64,000 nt of DNA from Leifsonia soli (GCF_013408745.1 NZ_JACCBJ010000001.1:3658001-3722000), one strand, 5' to 3'; counted from the first letter of the stretch, positions 1 to 9,332 are shown. Numbers and translations are program-made. The notes: generated by a model from the sequence alone, not told the origin.

Positions 1-1415
1 TCTCCGCCGATGTGCGGCGAGATGCGCAGGCTTGTGTCTAGCGCGGCGATGTCTACGTAAGCGTCTCTTCCCGGCCCGTAAAGGGCGGTCGCAAACCGCT
101 GGAACAGTATGTTGATCTCGGCGATGTGTTGCTCTCTTTCGACGAGATCTCTGCTGATTGCCTGCTGAAGCCGGCTCCGCTCATACTTGATCTCGGCCTG
201 GGTCGCCTCGAGCTGCTTGGCAGTCTCAAATCGGGTAGTGATTGTCTGCAGGTCGGAGCGAGCACGGGAGAGCTGGTCCTGCAGTGCCGTGAACGCGTCC
301 AGCGCCCCGCCATCGTGCAAGGCCCGGAGGAGAGCCGCCTGCTCTTCGCCAAGCAGGTCGCGTTCCGTCTGGCGGGCGTCGAGTCTAGCCACGGTGCTCG
401 CGATTTCCTCCTCGAGATATGCGCGTCTGTTCGTCAGGACAGAATCGTGAAAGGACTCCACGTCTTCGTAACGACGGAGGACGGCATCAGGCAGGACAAT
501 GCCGATCTCGTGATAGGCGCGACGTAGGTAGTCAGCGTCTGGTTCGCGTTCGTCTCGGAGTGCGTCCTGCAGGTCTTAAAGGTTGCGACGGTCGGCTGCG
601 TCCTCGGCCCGAGTGCGACGAATCCGGGCGTCCACCTCGTCAGCGCGTGCCTGCAGCCGCTCGTACTCGGGAACTACTCGGAACCCAGCAACCTGCTCTT
701 CAAGTCGTTGTACGCGGACTGTGGTGGCTGCGACCTGGCCGCGCAGCTCAGACACGGTTCCGATCACGAGGCCGAAGGCCGGGTCTTTAGTGGCAGCCTT
801 TAGCTTCTTGCGTAACGACTCACGGCTGGCGAGCTCCTGGTACGCGGCAGCGAGGCGCCAGTCCAAGCCAAGAAGGTAGGCGGTATTGGTAGTGGCTTCA
901 GCGATTGACTGGGTGGGGAAGGTCTTGACCGGGTCGTCCATGCCGTGCTGGCTAACGCGGCGGATGTACAGTCCGAGAAGTGCGCGCGCGCTGATACCGG
1001 GGTGCTCAGGCGGAAACCCAAACAAGTCAATTCCGATGACGTTCAGCCACTCAGGGATCGTGGATTCCCCGGTGGTCAGTACGAATGTTGTTCCCGCAGC
1101 CACGTTCGGCTCCAACGCGACTCGGCTTCGTTTGCTGAGGGACCGACTGGCGATCACCCCCTCCGGGACGCGGGGCCAGTCGAGTCGCAGAGAGAATGTA
1201 TCGGGTTGAAGTGCCGGATTCACCAGGACAGAACCCGTGAGTGTACGCATGCCGAGGAGGAAGTGCAGGATCTCTATGAGTGAGGACTTCCCTGCGCCGT
1301 TGCGGCTGTCCGTGCCACTTGAGCGCTCGGTCTTATCCGCGATCAGGATGTTGCGCCCCGGCTTGAAAATTATCGTCTTGAATCGCTCGTCGCTGGATCC
1401 GACCTGTCGCAGCAT
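1..1415 (-). pseudogene. ABC-3C system ABC ATPase (DUF2326 type), interrupted by an in-frame stop and cut by the window edge
   Basis: The gene starts at ATG 1415, sharing one base with the stop of the middle-component gene (TGATG). The N-terminal part has a Walker A-like segment NGAGKSSLIEILHF preceded by a strand typical of SMC/RecN-like ATPases, then a long helical coiled-coil. Translation stops at a TAA at 578-576, but the same frame stays fully open from 575 to base 1 and reads as the expected continuation of the DUF2326 coiled-coil (for example YHEIGIVLPDAVLRRYEDV and LYGPGRDAYVDI). The ATPase is therefore split by one nonsense codon; a real mutation or a base error are both possible. 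In ABC-3C systems this protein is thought to sense or remodel nucleic acid and release the linked effector. The C-terminal ATPase motifs would lie beyond the left edge. Confidence 0.8.
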
Positions 1416-1663
1416 CAGCCCACCTGCTTCCGGTAGAGGATTCCGTCCTCGAGGTGGATCGCACCGAGCGCGAAGAGCACGTCGAGGGCAAGTACAAACC
1501 AGGAGAACGGCAGCACGGCATCGTTCTCGTGTCGGGCACGCCATGCCTTCAAAGCCGTCCATGCTTGGCTTACGGTCATTGGCTCAGTGAGAATCATGGA
1601 GATCTGCGCTCCGACTGTGAGCAGCGCACGCTGCGGAGCGATGCCCTTTGTGGGGGTAATCAC
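1415..1663 (-). CDS. ABC-3C system middle component, about 82 aa
   Basis: A small protein lying between the ABC-3C effector gene and the ATPase gene, overlapping both: the GTG start at 1663 overlaps the effector stop by four bases (GTGA) and its own TGA shares a base with the ATPase ATG. Such tight coupling and order (effector, small middle component, ATPase) are the hallmark of the ABC three-component systems described from comparative genomics. The sequence starts VITPTKGIAPQRALL and contains a hydrophobic helical stretch (SWFVLALDVLFALGAIHL) and a C-terminal segment DGILYRKQVG. Middle components are small helical and winged-helix-like proteins presumed to bridge ATPase and effector. An upstream ATG at 1693 is possible but would overlap the effector by over 30 bases. 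Confidence 0.75.
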   Translation of the reverse strand: MITPTKGIAPQRALLTVGAQISMILTEPMTVSQAWTALKAWRARHENDAVLPFSWFVLALDVLFALGAIHLEDGILYRKQVG

Positions 1664-2595
1664 GACGCGATCACCGGAACACCGGGCTCCCACCCAGGTG
1701 GGGCGTTCTCAAAGATGTCACAGCTCTCGAAAAAGTACGCAAGGACGGCTGTCTGCGCCCGGTAGCTCGGCGCCGACGGCAAGCGGTTACCTGCGAGGAA
1801 CTCCCTCAACCGCAACAGCACATCCTCGGCGTCGAGTCCGTCGTTGACGGCGGCGAGGTACTCAGCGTGGAATCGGGCGGCGACGTCGTCACGCTCTGTA
1901 ATGTCGATGCGTTGTTCGTAGTAATTCGAGATCAGCTTTGAGTGGCGCAGACCGTCGCGAAGTTCTGCCTGGCTCAGATCGGTGAGTTCGCTATAGCGCA
2001 GTTTGTGGGATGACACCTTTTCGATATCCGGAGCGGACGCGTCGGTCACGCGCGTAGACGCCAGGTCGGCGAGCAGTTCCTCCATTTCTTGCAACCCCAC
2101 AGAAACCGCGTGCTGCATCGGTAACGGGCTCTTCAGCAACGTCTCGACGTCTTGGCTATCTTGCTTGCCGAGGAGGTCACGGAAGTGCCGCATTCCCATA
2201 ACCTCGAAGGAGAGATACGGGTGTGCTGCTCGTGCCTCAGCCAACGCGGCGGAAATCTCGGGATGTACCCCGCGCACGTCGTTGTGAACGAACACAAAGG
2301 TGGTGAACTGTCCCGAGCGCTTCTTGATCGCTCCTGCGAGGTCGGACTTGAACTTCTGGATCGTCGCGGCGGCATCAACGGTTTCGGGGGCGTAGCAGGC
2401 GTACAACTTGCCGTCATGCAGGTCGAGCCCGTCACTGGCGAGATCGCCTAGGTTGCCGTGAGTACGCACATCCACAAAACCTGGGACGCAGAGCGTCATC
2501 AAGTCGTGGAAGAACGTCTGGAATGCGTTCCCGTGCAGGTCGTGAAGCCGCGTCCAGAGCACGCCGCGCATTGACAGGCGCTCGTAGAAGTCCAA
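1660..2595 (-). CDS. ABC-3C system effector with nuclease-like N-terminus and ABC-3C C-terminal domain
   Basis: A protein of 311 aa, first gene of the three-gene ABC-3C operon, probably starting at TTG 2595 behind GGGAGGGAG. The N-terminal third (FQTFFHDLMTLCVPGFVDVR, then GNLGDLASDGLDLHDGKLYA and CYAPE) matches the restriction-endonuclease-like module common in these effectors, in which an aspartate and a D-G-x-D segment lie in the active-site region. The C-terminal part (KLRYSELTDLSQAELRDGLR, YYEQRIDITERDDVAARFHA) corresponds to the ABC-3C C-terminal domain that couples effectors to the ATPase. Family knowledge predicts a defence role against phage or plasmid DNA. The gene itself looks intact, but the ATPase partner carries a stop codon, so the system may be inactive. 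Confidence 0.75.
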   Translation of the reverse strand: MDFYERLSMRGVLWTRLHDLHGNAFQTFFHDLMTLCVPGFVDVRTHGNLGDLASDGLDLHDGKLYACYAPETVDAAATIQKFKSDLAGAIKKRSGQFTTFVFVHNDVRGVHPEISAALAEARAAHPYLSFEVMGMRHFRDLLGKQDSQDVETLLKSPLPMQHAVSVGLQEMEELLADLASTRVTDASAPDIEKVSSHKLRYSELTDLSQAELRDGLRHSKLISNYYEQRIDITERDDVAARFHAEYLAAVNDGLDAEDVLLRLREFLAGNRLPSAPSYRAQTAVLAYFFESCDIFENAPPGWEPGVPVIAS

Positions 2596-3204
2596 CTTGG
2601 GCTCCCTCCCGTGTGCCCTGTCGATAAGGCTAAAGGATAACGGTCAGTCTCATTGAGAGTCTCTAGGCGAAGCAGGCGCGTCGGTGAGAGTCAAGCAACC
2701 GGCACATCTAACCCGCGGCTGCGGCCGGCGCCCGGTAGCCGCTCCACGACCAAGGGTCAGAGCGCTGCTCTGTGTAGCCGGGCGCAAGTTAGATGCCCCC
2801 CAGAACCCGTAGGGCGTTGTGACGAACCTCGCATTAGACTCAGCTCTCGCTACTAGTCGACGGCTCACCAGTCATCTGGCGCTTGAATGAATTGGCTGGA
2901 ATGCGGGCGCCCTCGCTGGGGGCGACTAAATCGAATTGTCTCCCATCGGTAAGTCCGACGTCTGCCGTGCCGCTATCTAAGCGTGGACGCATCGTTCCAC
3001 GGGCGATAGCGGTGTGCGGGTTTGCGAAGCTCCGCTGTCGTTGATGACGGCGCCCTCTATGGGGCTGTGTCGCCGGCCGTTCCTCATGCGGTCGTGGAGG
3101 CGCCGTTGTGCCGTGGTGATGCGGCCGCAGCCGAGGTGGCCGGGTGCTCGCGCAGTTTCCCGGCCGCCTCGTTCACCCTGGGCGGCAAAGAAGGAAGGTC
3201 GCAG
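2596..3204. other. Intergenic region, no convincing gene
   Basis: About 600 bases between the divergent ABC-3C operon and a small plus-strand gene. It must carry the promoter of the ABC-3C operon. Reading frames here are arginine-rich and overlap on both strands without ribosome sites or recognisable motifs. I see no tRNA, repeat or clear terminator. Confidence 0.5.
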
Positions 3205-3498
3205 ATGAGCAGCCGAGGCTTGGAGTCAGCGGCGTCGCGTTACGTCGTCACGGTGAACCGGACTCAGTACGCGTTGGCGAATGAGCTCGAATTCACTCGG
3301 GATGCGATTGTGGCGGCGGTGCGTTCTGGGGGCGACTTCGTGGCCCTTCGATTCGATTCGCGTCCCGTCGATGTTCTTATCTCACCCGGCCTTTTTATCC
3401 GCATCTCAGAGCGCCGGGCGACGGTGCCCGTTGTACGTGATTCCAGCCTCGAACAGGCGAAGGAGAGGGTTGATGAAGTCCTCTACTGGGGCCTGTGA
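3205..3498 (+). CDS. Hypothetical protein, 97 aa
   Basis: An unknown small soluble protein. The ATG at 3205 is chosen because AAGGAAGG lies six to seven bases upstream; the frame is open further upstream but that part is alanine- and arginine-rich and unlike protein. The sequence from SRYVVTVNRTQYALANELEF onwards has alternating strands and helices and ends in RVDEVLYWGL, without cysteines or membrane segments. No family is recognised. It stands alone, 150 bases before the RidA-like gene in the same direction. Confidence 0.5.
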   Translation: MSSRGLESAASRYVVTVNRTQYALANELEFTRDAIVAAVRSGGDFVALRFDSRPVDVLISPGLFIRISERRATVPVVRDSSLEQAKERVDEVLYWGL

Positions 3499-3649
3499 GC
3501 TGGCGTTCCGCGAACATCTGCTTCGAGCCGTTTATGGGTTGCGATCAGATTCCCGGGCTACTCGTATGGTTCGAGCACGCAAGGGAACTAACGGGTGGGG
3601 GCAAAGCAGTCCCCGTGACATCGTGATTTGAAAAGTTCGGAGTGAATTT

Positions 3650-4042
3650 ATGAGCCTGCAGACCATCGACCAGGGAATCGCTACCCAGATCGGCCACTAC
3701 GCGGATGCGGTCGTAATCGCCGCCGGTTATGAGCAGATCCTCGTTTCGGCGACGGCCGGAATCGACCTGGACGGGGAGGTATCCGCTGACGTCACCGGTC
3801 AGGCGGAACAGGCGTGGGAGAACGTCACCAAGATCCTGGAAGCGGCCGGTGCCACCGTGACGGACATCGTTTCGGTGCGTCACCTGCTTACGCACCAGTC
3901 CGACATCGCGCCCGCGCTCGCTGTGCGGACCCGTTACATCACGCACAGGCCGGCGTCGACCGTGACTGTGGTGGCGGGGCTCGAACGTCCCGAATTCCTT
4001 GTCGCGCTTGAGGTCGTCGCGGCGCGCATGCCGGAGGAGTAG
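3650..4042 (+). CDS. RidA/YjgF family protein, 130 aa
   Basis: A Rid-family protein of typical length. The fold signature is visible: GHYADAVVIAAGYEQILVSA, the G-x-D-x-x-G segment GIDLDGEVSADVTGQAEQAW, NVTKILEAAGATVTDIVSVR, and the end PEFLVALEVVAAR. The arginine after the usual strand (RTRYITHRPASTVTVV) fits the position that binds the carboxylate of imine intermediates in RidA. RidA proteins hydrolyse reactive enamine/imine products of PLP enzymes, but many Rid subfamilies have unknown substrates. GGAG precedes the ATG by seven bases. Nothing in the neighbourhood names a pathway. Confidence 0.8.
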   Translation: MSLQTIDQGIATQIGHYADAVVIAAGYEQILVSATAGIDLDGEVSADVTGQAEQAWENVTKILEAAGATVTDIVSVRHLLTHQSDIAPALAVRTRYITHRPASTVTVVAGLERPEFLVALEVVAARMPEE

Positions 4043-4184
4043 GAAGAGGCTGTCCTCGTTCGGAGGGCGAAGCCCTTGTCGCCACTTGCGGCAGGGGCTT
4101 CTTGCTCTTCTGACGTTTCGGATCGTTCATGATGTTGCCCAAGGGCTCGTCGCGGCGGGGCTCGGTCGTCGCATTTACCCCAAT

Positions 4185-4607
4185 ATGGACAAGCATGAGA
4201 CCTTGACGTCGGCCAGCTTCGATGAAGTCGTCGCCCGTTACCATCGTGAGCGCGTTACTGCCGCTCACACGGCTGCCGCGACTCTACTTCGCTGGGTCGT
4301 CGACAGCGTCGAGGGTGTCGACGCGATCATCCTGGGCAAGGAACTCGATGATGATAACGAACGGACGCTGTTCGCTGCGAAAGCCTACGGCGTACCGCTG
4401 ACTCTGAAGTCGCTTCCAGGTTTTGGGAAGATGTACGACATCGTCGACCGCGAATTTGGCTGGCTCACCGCGACGTTCGAGTACCAGTATGCGAACGAGC
4501 TCCAGGATGACCTCGACACGCTGTGGGACGTACAGGGACGATGGTGGGTAGTCCCGATCGACGCTCTTGAGACACGGGTAGAGCAGCTGAGACAACGCGC
4601 CAAGTAA
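4185..4607 (+). CDS. Hypothetical protein, 140 aa
   Basis: An unrecognised soluble protein. Its proposed start, ATG 4185, has no clear ribosome site; the frame is open upstream into the RidA gene end, but that extension is basic and low in complexity. The body is well formed (DSVEGVDAIILGKELDDDNE, AAKAYGVPLTLKSLPGFGKM) and ends with a helical segment rich in charged residues (DALETRVEQLRQRAK). It follows the RidA-like gene in the same direction after about 140 bases. No function is inferred. Confidence 0.5.
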   Translation: MDKHETLTSASFDEVVARYHRERVTAAHTAAATLLRWVVDSVEGVDAIILGKELDDDNERTLFAAKAYGVPLTLKSLPGFGKMYDIVDREFGWLTATFEYQYANELQDDLDTLWDVQGRWWVVPIDALETRVEQLRQRAK

Positions 4608-5007
4608 GAACTCCTTGGCGGTGGCTGACATAGCGCAAGCGCCTGTGGCTGCCTGAGGGCGAATCGTCGCTGCGCACCGACTGGCCCCGGATGTCACATG
4701 CTCGCGTTTGAGACGCATGGGCTGGAAACTCTGCCTAGAGTGCGCCCAGAAGAGCGGGCACCGACGTGAGGCGCACGGCTATTGCGGCGCTCGTAGGCGG
4801 CAATGGGGGTGAAATCCTCTTCCCTTCCGGCGGCCTCGTCCGGGTCCCACTTATCCCAACGCGCGCAAGGGGTCGTCCAGACCACAGGCATTGGCGCCCT
4901 GAAAAGGAGCAGATCAACTCTTACCAATCACCACTGGGATTTCTTACAAGCGACAGCGCACCAGGATGGTCCGACGGTGGGACAACACCTAACGTCCGTC
5001 GCTCCGA
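4608..5007. other. Intergenic region between convergent genes, nothing recognised
   Basis: Four hundred bases between a plus-strand unknown gene and the end of the minus-strand epimerase-like gene. Short open frames on both strands overlap each other and show no family motif. I see no strong hairpin. Confidence 0.4.
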
Positions 5008-5592
5008 CTAGTCCGTAATGACGACAACACCCGACGCATGTTCAAGCAGTTCAGCTGTTCGCTCGGCAGCCCGTTGAACGCTGACTCGAGGTCGGGCGGG
5101 AAGGTCGCTCTCGTAGAAGGTGCCGGGACCGTATAGCTGGCCGTACCGCAGGACTACGCCGCCGAATTCCAGGACGGTGCGCTCGAGGACGGTGACTCCG
5201 TACCGGTTGGCTCCCGCGGGAAACTTCCACGCGACGCTCTGCGCGAGGAACTGGTCTACGCCGGTGATTCGGGCTGCGGTAATGAGGTTGCCGTTACCTT
5301 CCGTACGCATGCGGGCGTTTCGTCCGGCGTGATCGGGCAGTTGGGTCGCGTCATCGGGTAGGTCGGTTAGCTCGTTGATGATGATGTCGGGTTGGAACCG
5401 GTCGACGACGGCGACAAGCTCTCGCATGTCGAAGACGTCTACGATGATCGGTTCGGCTCCGAGCCGTTCGAGCCCTGCCGCTTTGCCTGGACTGCGGGTC
5501 ATTGCTCCGACGGTGTGGCCGGCGCCGACGAGCAGGGGTGTGAGGCTTCTGCCGATGACTCCTGATGCTCCGGCGAGGAAAATTCTGTACAT
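5008..5592 (-). CDS. NAD(P)-dependent epimerase/dehydratase-like protein, 194 aa
   Basis: A Rossmann-fold protein that begins MYRIFLAGASGVIGRSLTPL, where GASGVIG is the dinucleotide-binding G-x-x-G-x-x-G loop. The start ATG 5592 has GGAGAGAC directly upstream. With 194 aa it is shorter than usual extended-SDR epimerases (about 250-330 aa), lacks an evident YxxxK catalytic pair and ends shortly after RYGQLYGPGTFYESDLPARP, so it may be a C-terminally shortened or atypical member. It is last behind the gluconate genes, but a strong hairpin separates it from the permease gene, so it may be transcribed separately or at a reduced level. Confidence 0.65.
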   Translation of the reverse strand: MYRIFLAGASGVIGRSLTPLLVGAGHTVGAMTRSPGKAAGLERLGAEPIIVDVFDMRELVAVVDRFQPDIIINELTDLPDDATQLPDHAGRNARMRTEGNGNLITAARITGVDQFLAQSVAWKFPAGANRYGVTVLERTVLEFGGVVLRYGQLYGPGTFYESDLPARPRVSVQRAAERTAELLEHASGVVVITD

Positions 5593-5622
5593 TGTCTCTC
5601 CTTCGTCCGTGGAGTTCGAACA

Positions 5623-5653
5623 GCTGGAGGCGCCACTTGCCGGCGCCTCCAGC
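5623..5653 (-). terminator. Intrinsic terminator-like hairpin behind the gluconate permease gene
   Basis: A perfect 12-bp inverted repeat (GCTGGAGGCGCC and its complement) with a 7-base loop lies between the permease stop and the epimerase-like start. No clear T-run follows, so it may act as a partial terminator inside the operon. Confidence 0.6.
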
Positions 5654-5676
5654 ACTATCTGGGTGACGACGCGGGG

Positions 5677-7146
5677 TTAGACCACCAAGGAGAGGAGCAC
5701 CGTCAGTAGCAGTCCCATCACCGAGATGATGGTCTCCATTACCGACCAGGTCTTCACTGTCTGTCCGACGGTCAGGCCGAAGTACTCCTTGACGAGCCAG
5801 AACCCGGCATCGTTGACGTGGGAGAAGAACAGCGATCCAGCGCCTACGGCGAGGACGACGAGTGCGAGCTGGGCGGGGGAGAGCCCGTGGGCTAGTGGAG
5901 CGATGATTCCCGCGGAGGTGACGGTCGCAACGGTGGCTGACCCGGTGGCGAGCCGGATGAGCACGGCAACGAGCCATCCCAGCAGCAAGGTGGAGAGGCC
6001 AAGCGCGAGCGCAACTTTTGCGATCGCAGTGCCAGCCCCGCCGTCGACGAGCATCTGTTTGAACCCACCGCCGGCGCCGACGATCAGCATCACTCCGACG
6101 ATCGGTAGCAGGCTCTGACCGATCTTCTTGGTGAGGACGGTGGCGCTGAACCCGACTGCGGTCCCGAACGTGATCATGGCGAGCAGCACCGCGATAAGCA
6201 GTGCGACGACGGGGTCGCCGAGGAAGTCTAGGACAGGGCGAATGGGAGCGTTTGTGGGTACCCAAAGGTCTGCGCCGGCTTTGATCAGCATGAGGACGAG
6301 AGGGGTCAGCAACGTGGTCACTGTCCAGGCGAAGCTTGGGCTGCGGGTCGCGTCTGGGTCCTGCGCTTTCACGTCCCCGTTCGTGGTCGATGGGGACTGG
6401 CTGTTGATGCCGGAGACCGCGAGCCCGGCGCCTGCGGCCCCTATCGGTACCATGCGTGCGGCGAGTTTTCCGAAGAGGGGCCCTGCGACGATGACGGTCG
6501 GAACCGCGACGACGAGGCCGAACGCGAGGGTGATCCCGACGTTCGCGTGCAGAATCCCGATGGCGGCAAGCGGACCAGGGTGCGGCGGCAGGAAGCCGTG
6601 GAGGACGGACAGCCCAGCGAGGGCAGGGATCCCGAGCCTCATGGCCGGTGTCTTCGAACGGTAAACCGCGAGCATTACGACGGGGATGAGCAGCACGAGT
6701 CCAATTTCGAAGAACATCGGGATTCCGATGATTCCGGCGATCAACGCCATCTTCCACGGCAGCGTCGCGGCTCTCCCTCGCAGGAGGGTGCTGACGACTT
6801 TGTCGGCCCCGCCGGAATCGGCGAGCAGCTTGCCCAGCATCGCGCCGAGTGCGATGAGTACACCGACATACCCGAGGACGCCGCCGACGCCGGTCTCGTA
6901 GGAGAGGGTGACTTTGGACAGAGCGATGCCGGATCCGATGCCGACGAAGAGCGCGCCGATAGTCAGAGCGAGGAAGGCGTGCATCTTCAGCCACACGATG
7001 AGGATGACGACGATTGCAATACTGATTGCCGCGACGACCAGGACGAGCGTGTCGTGGTTTGTCCACGGTTGATGCGCCGGGTCGGTTGTCGACGCCGTCG
7101 CTATGCGGTGGACGATCGCGTCCCCGTGGGTTGTAAGTGCGGTCAT
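5677..7146 (-). CDS. Gluconate:H+ symporter, GntP family, 489 aa
   Basis: A polytopic membrane protein with about 12-14 hydrophobic segments, starting three bases after the gluconokinase stop. Family features are LIVWLKMHAFLALTIGALFV near the N-terminus, the segment PALAGLSVLHGFLPPHPGPL around residue 180, GAGGGFKQMLVDGG, and FSHVNDAGFWLVKEYFGLTV near the C-terminus, all characteristic of the GntP/GntT permeases. It would import gluconate or a related aldonate for the adjacent kinase. The length equals or slightly exceeds that of characterised members (about 440-450 aa) because of a hydrophilic insertion around NSQSPSTTNGDVKAQDPDAT. The start has AGGGAGATAACCC upstream. Confidence 0.9.
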   Translation of the reverse strand: MTALTTHGDAIVHRIATASTTDPAHQPWTNHDTLVLVVAAISIAIVVILIVWLKMHAFLALTIGALFVGIGSGIALSKVTLSYETGVGGVLGYVGVLIALGAMLGKLLADSGGADKVVSTLLRGRAATLPWKMALIAGIIGIPMFFEIGLVLLIPVVMLAVYRSKTPAMRLGIPALAGLSVLHGFLPPHPGPLAAIGILHANVGITLAFGLVVAVPTVIVAGPLFGKLAARMVPIGAAGAGLAVSGINSQSPSTTNGDVKAQDPDATRSPSFAWTVTTLLTPLVLMLIKAGADLWVPTNAPIRPVLDFLGDPVVALLIAVLLAMITFGTAVGFSATVLTKKIGQSLLPIVGVMLIVGAGGGFKQMLVDGGAGTAIAKVALALGLSTLLLGWLVAVLIRLATGSATVATVTSAGIIAPLAHGLSPAQLALVVLAVGAGSLFFSHVNDAGFWLVKEYFGLTVGQTVKTWSVMETIISVMGLLLTVLLSLVV

Positions 7147-7149
7147 GGG

Positions 7150-7773
7150 TTATCTCCCTTGGTTCATCTGAGTCAGATTGAGCTGCTCGACAACTTGCGC
7201 GACGATCTGCTCGGACGGCTGTCCGATGTCGATCCGGATCGCCGGCTCGTCGGAGGTTGGTTCCTCTAGATCGGCAAATTGGCTGGTCAGCAGCGCAGGT
7301 GGCATGAAATGCCCTTTGCGGGTTTGTAGGCGTTCGGCGATCATCGACTGACTTCCGGCGAGGTAGACGAAGATGAGGCCGTCGCCTCGACGGTTGACGA
7401 GTTCCCGATATGCACGTTTCAGGCAGGAACAGGTGATGATTCCGTTCTGACCTCCGTCGAGCTGTACTTCCGCCCAATCAGCTACCTTCTTCAGCCACGG
7501 GGCGCGGTCCTCATCGTTGAGCGGGTGGCCGGAGCTCATCTTGAGGATGTTCTCGCGCGGGTGGAGGGCGTCACCTTCTTGGAAAGCCCAACCCAGTCGT
7601 TGAGCCAACAGTTCGGCGACCGTTGTCTTACCGGAGCCGGAAACGCCCATTAGGACGAGGACAACCGAATGCGGAATGCCCCGCCGTCTGGATTCTTTGG
7701 ACGCGTCGATGACTCGTCGTGGTGTCGGCGTCTCTGACTTTGGGCCTGCCGGCGTGTATCCACTTCTTGGCAC
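7150..7773 (-). CDS. gntK: Gluconokinase, 207 aa
   Basis: A P-loop kinase that phosphorylates gluconate to 6-phosphogluconate. The P-loop MGVSGSGKTTVAELLAQRLG lies at about residue 43, followed by the family signature FQEGDALHPRENILKMSSGH, PLNDEDRAPWLKKVADW and CSCLKRAYRELVNRR. The GTG start at 7773 is supported by AGGAGG seven bases upstream; this gives a tail of about 38 residues before the first strand, longer than in usual GntK proteins of 160-180 aa. It forms an operon with the permease gene (three-base gap). The 19-base element at 7802-7820 lies about 30 bases upstream of the start, where it would overlap the transcription start and could regulate the operon. Confidence 0.92.
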   Translation of the reverse strand: MPRSGYTPAGPKSETPTPRRVIDASKESRRRGIPHSVVLVLMGVSGSGKTTVAELLAQRLGWAFQEGDALHPRENILKMSSGHPLNDEDRAPWLKKVADWAEVQLDGGQNGIITCSCLKRAYRELVNRRGDGLIFVYLAGSQSMIAERLQTRKGHFMPPALLTSQFADLEEPTSDEPAIRIDIGQPSEQIVAQVVEQLNLTQMNQGR

Positions 7774-7801
7774 TTCGCCTCCTGAACGACAGACTCAAAA
7801 A

Positions 7802-7820
7802 GGTCTATTTCGTCCAGTAT
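7802..7820 (-). promoter_or_regulatory. Operator-like element upstream of gntK
   Basis: The sequence ggtctatttcgtccagtat occurs here and, identical over 19 bases, at 18896-18914 in front of another minus-strand gene. Read on the coding strand it contains TGGACGAAATAGACC preceded by a possible -10 (AATACT). It resembles the palindrome TGGACGAAATAGTCCA at 19712-19727. Confidence 0.6.
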
Positions 7821-8006
7821 TTACCAGTCATGCGGCGTCTGTCGAACCGTGGAGGTTCGAATGTGCTGGCGTGGGCCCCGAGAATGATCCACGGCGTCGC
7901 CTCATCGCCTAGAGCCACGCACGTGGGTGACCCGGAGGCGGCATAATGCCTGGACCCGCTGGGCCCGGTGGGCCAGCGGCCCACCACGGCTGTCTGACGC
8001 AATGCA

Positions 8007-9245
8007 TCAAACGTTGTCTTGGTATGCCGGGTCGAACGGTTGAAGTTGCGGCACCGCCTCACGGCGTCGGTTGCGAATGAACGCCACCACGTCGACAGTG
8101 AGTGCGGTCCCCATGATTACGACCACCGCGGCCGCAAAGAAGATCAGGAACGTGTCGGTTGGGGGGATGGTAGCGATGATTTGGTCATGGGCGACGAGGA
8201 ACGTCGTCCGCCAATCCGTGCCCTCCACGGACACGAGCTTCTCCGGATAGCTGATTCCAGCCGTTGTGGCGCTCAGTAAGCGCTCCGCGATCTGGCGCGG
8301 GCTGGCCCAGGCAGTGGTCACCCACGCGATACCGATGGATACCGCTGTCGCGGTTGAGTACCCGCTCAGCCGATTGCGGGCGAGACGAGCGCTCTGAAGG
8401 AGGGTCTGGAAGTGCGCGACGCCGAAGCCGACCATTGAACCGAAAAGCGATGTTCCGACGATGGTGTCGAACGCGAACACAGAAGGGTCCTGGAGCGGCC
8501 GACCGAAGAGCAACATGTTGAGCCAGAAGCCCGCGACCCCACAAAGAAGTCCGATCAACAGGCCAATTCCGACGGCCTCAGCGGCCGCTTTGACGCTCGC
8601 GGAGACATTTGGCTTATCAGATATGAGAGCCAGGGCGCACCAGGTGGCGAACACAGGCAGGGTGCAACTCAGAAGGATCACCGCTGCGAAGAGCAGTGCG
8701 AACTCGCGCCCGAGCTGCAGGACGGTACCTGTTCCGCCGTAGCTCATCACCAGAAAACCGCCGAAGAGGATGGCGACGAATGAGCCCCCAACCTTCGCGA
8801 TCGTCGTTTTGGAGGGAGCAAGAAGCCGCCGGCCACCCGGCATCATCCCGTGGAACGCCCCAGAAATCTCGGCGAATAGCAGGGTTCCATAGCGGACCCA
8901 CTTTCTAATGGCCGGGTAGAGCGCGTCGCGCAATCTTGTTGACGACGGGAAACGGAGCGCGAGATCCCAAATCAGGGAGTAGGCGCCGACTGCGATGAGC
9001 GATGCAATCAGCAACCATCCCAAGATCGCCTGCGACACGGCTGCGGCACCGCCGAATATGAGCCCGAGTGCGGCCGACTCGACGATGATGACCACAAGGC
9101 ATCCAACGAGGAGCTGGACGGACGCAGTTGACCGCTCGAGAAGTGACCGTTGACCGCCCCGAACGACGGGGAATCGCGACCACATGAACCGTGCTGTGAC
9201 AGCCGCCACCGCTACAAGTGCCACAGCTGCAAACACCGGAACCAC
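8007..9245 (-). CDS. Multipass membrane protein of unknown function, 412 aa
   Basis: An integral membrane protein with roughly eight to ten hydrophobic helices and no recognisable catalytic motif. The GTG start at 9245 is selected because AGGAGG lies six bases upstream; a longer frame exists but would overlap the divergent MbcA-like gene and contains no second good ribosome site. The first helix (VFAAVALVAVAAVTARFMW) directly follows the start. The C-terminus is a short basic cytoplasmic tail (FIRNRRREAVPQLQPF). It lies between the gluconate operon and the Tn7-like genes; whether it belongs to either is not shown by the sequence. Confidence 0.65.
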   Translation of the reverse strand: MVPVFAAVALVAVAAVTARFMWSRFPVVRGGQRSLLERSTASVQLLVGCLVVIIVESAALGLIFGGAAAVSQAILGWLLIASLIAVGAYSLIWDLALRFPSSTRLRDALYPAIRKWVRYGTLLFAEISGAFHGMMPGGRRLLAPSKTTIAKVGGSFVAILFGGFLVMSYGGTGTVLQLGREFALLFAAVILLSCTLPVFATWCALALISDKPNVSASVKAAAEAVGIGLLIGLLCGVAGFWLNMLLFGRPLQDPSVFAFDTIVGTSLFGSMVGFGVAHFQTLLQSARLARNRLSGYSTATAVSIGIAWVTTAWASPRQIAERLLSATTAGISYPEKLVSVEGTDWRTTFLVAHDQIIATIPPTDTFLIFFAAAVVVIMGTALTVDVVAFIRNRRREAVPQLQPFDPAYQDNV

Positions 9246-9332
9246 TTCACACCTCCTGGAAACGTCAGGATGACATGAGCGTCCGACGTTCACGACGCGC
9301 CATGTCGTACGGCTTAGGTGCCGCGCATAGGC

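Noticed and set aside
5351..7477. A 708-codon open frame on the minus strand, very rich in Arg, His, Pro and Ser
   Set aside because: It is the shadow of gntK and the gluconate permease in another frame; those two have clear family motifs and ribosome sites.
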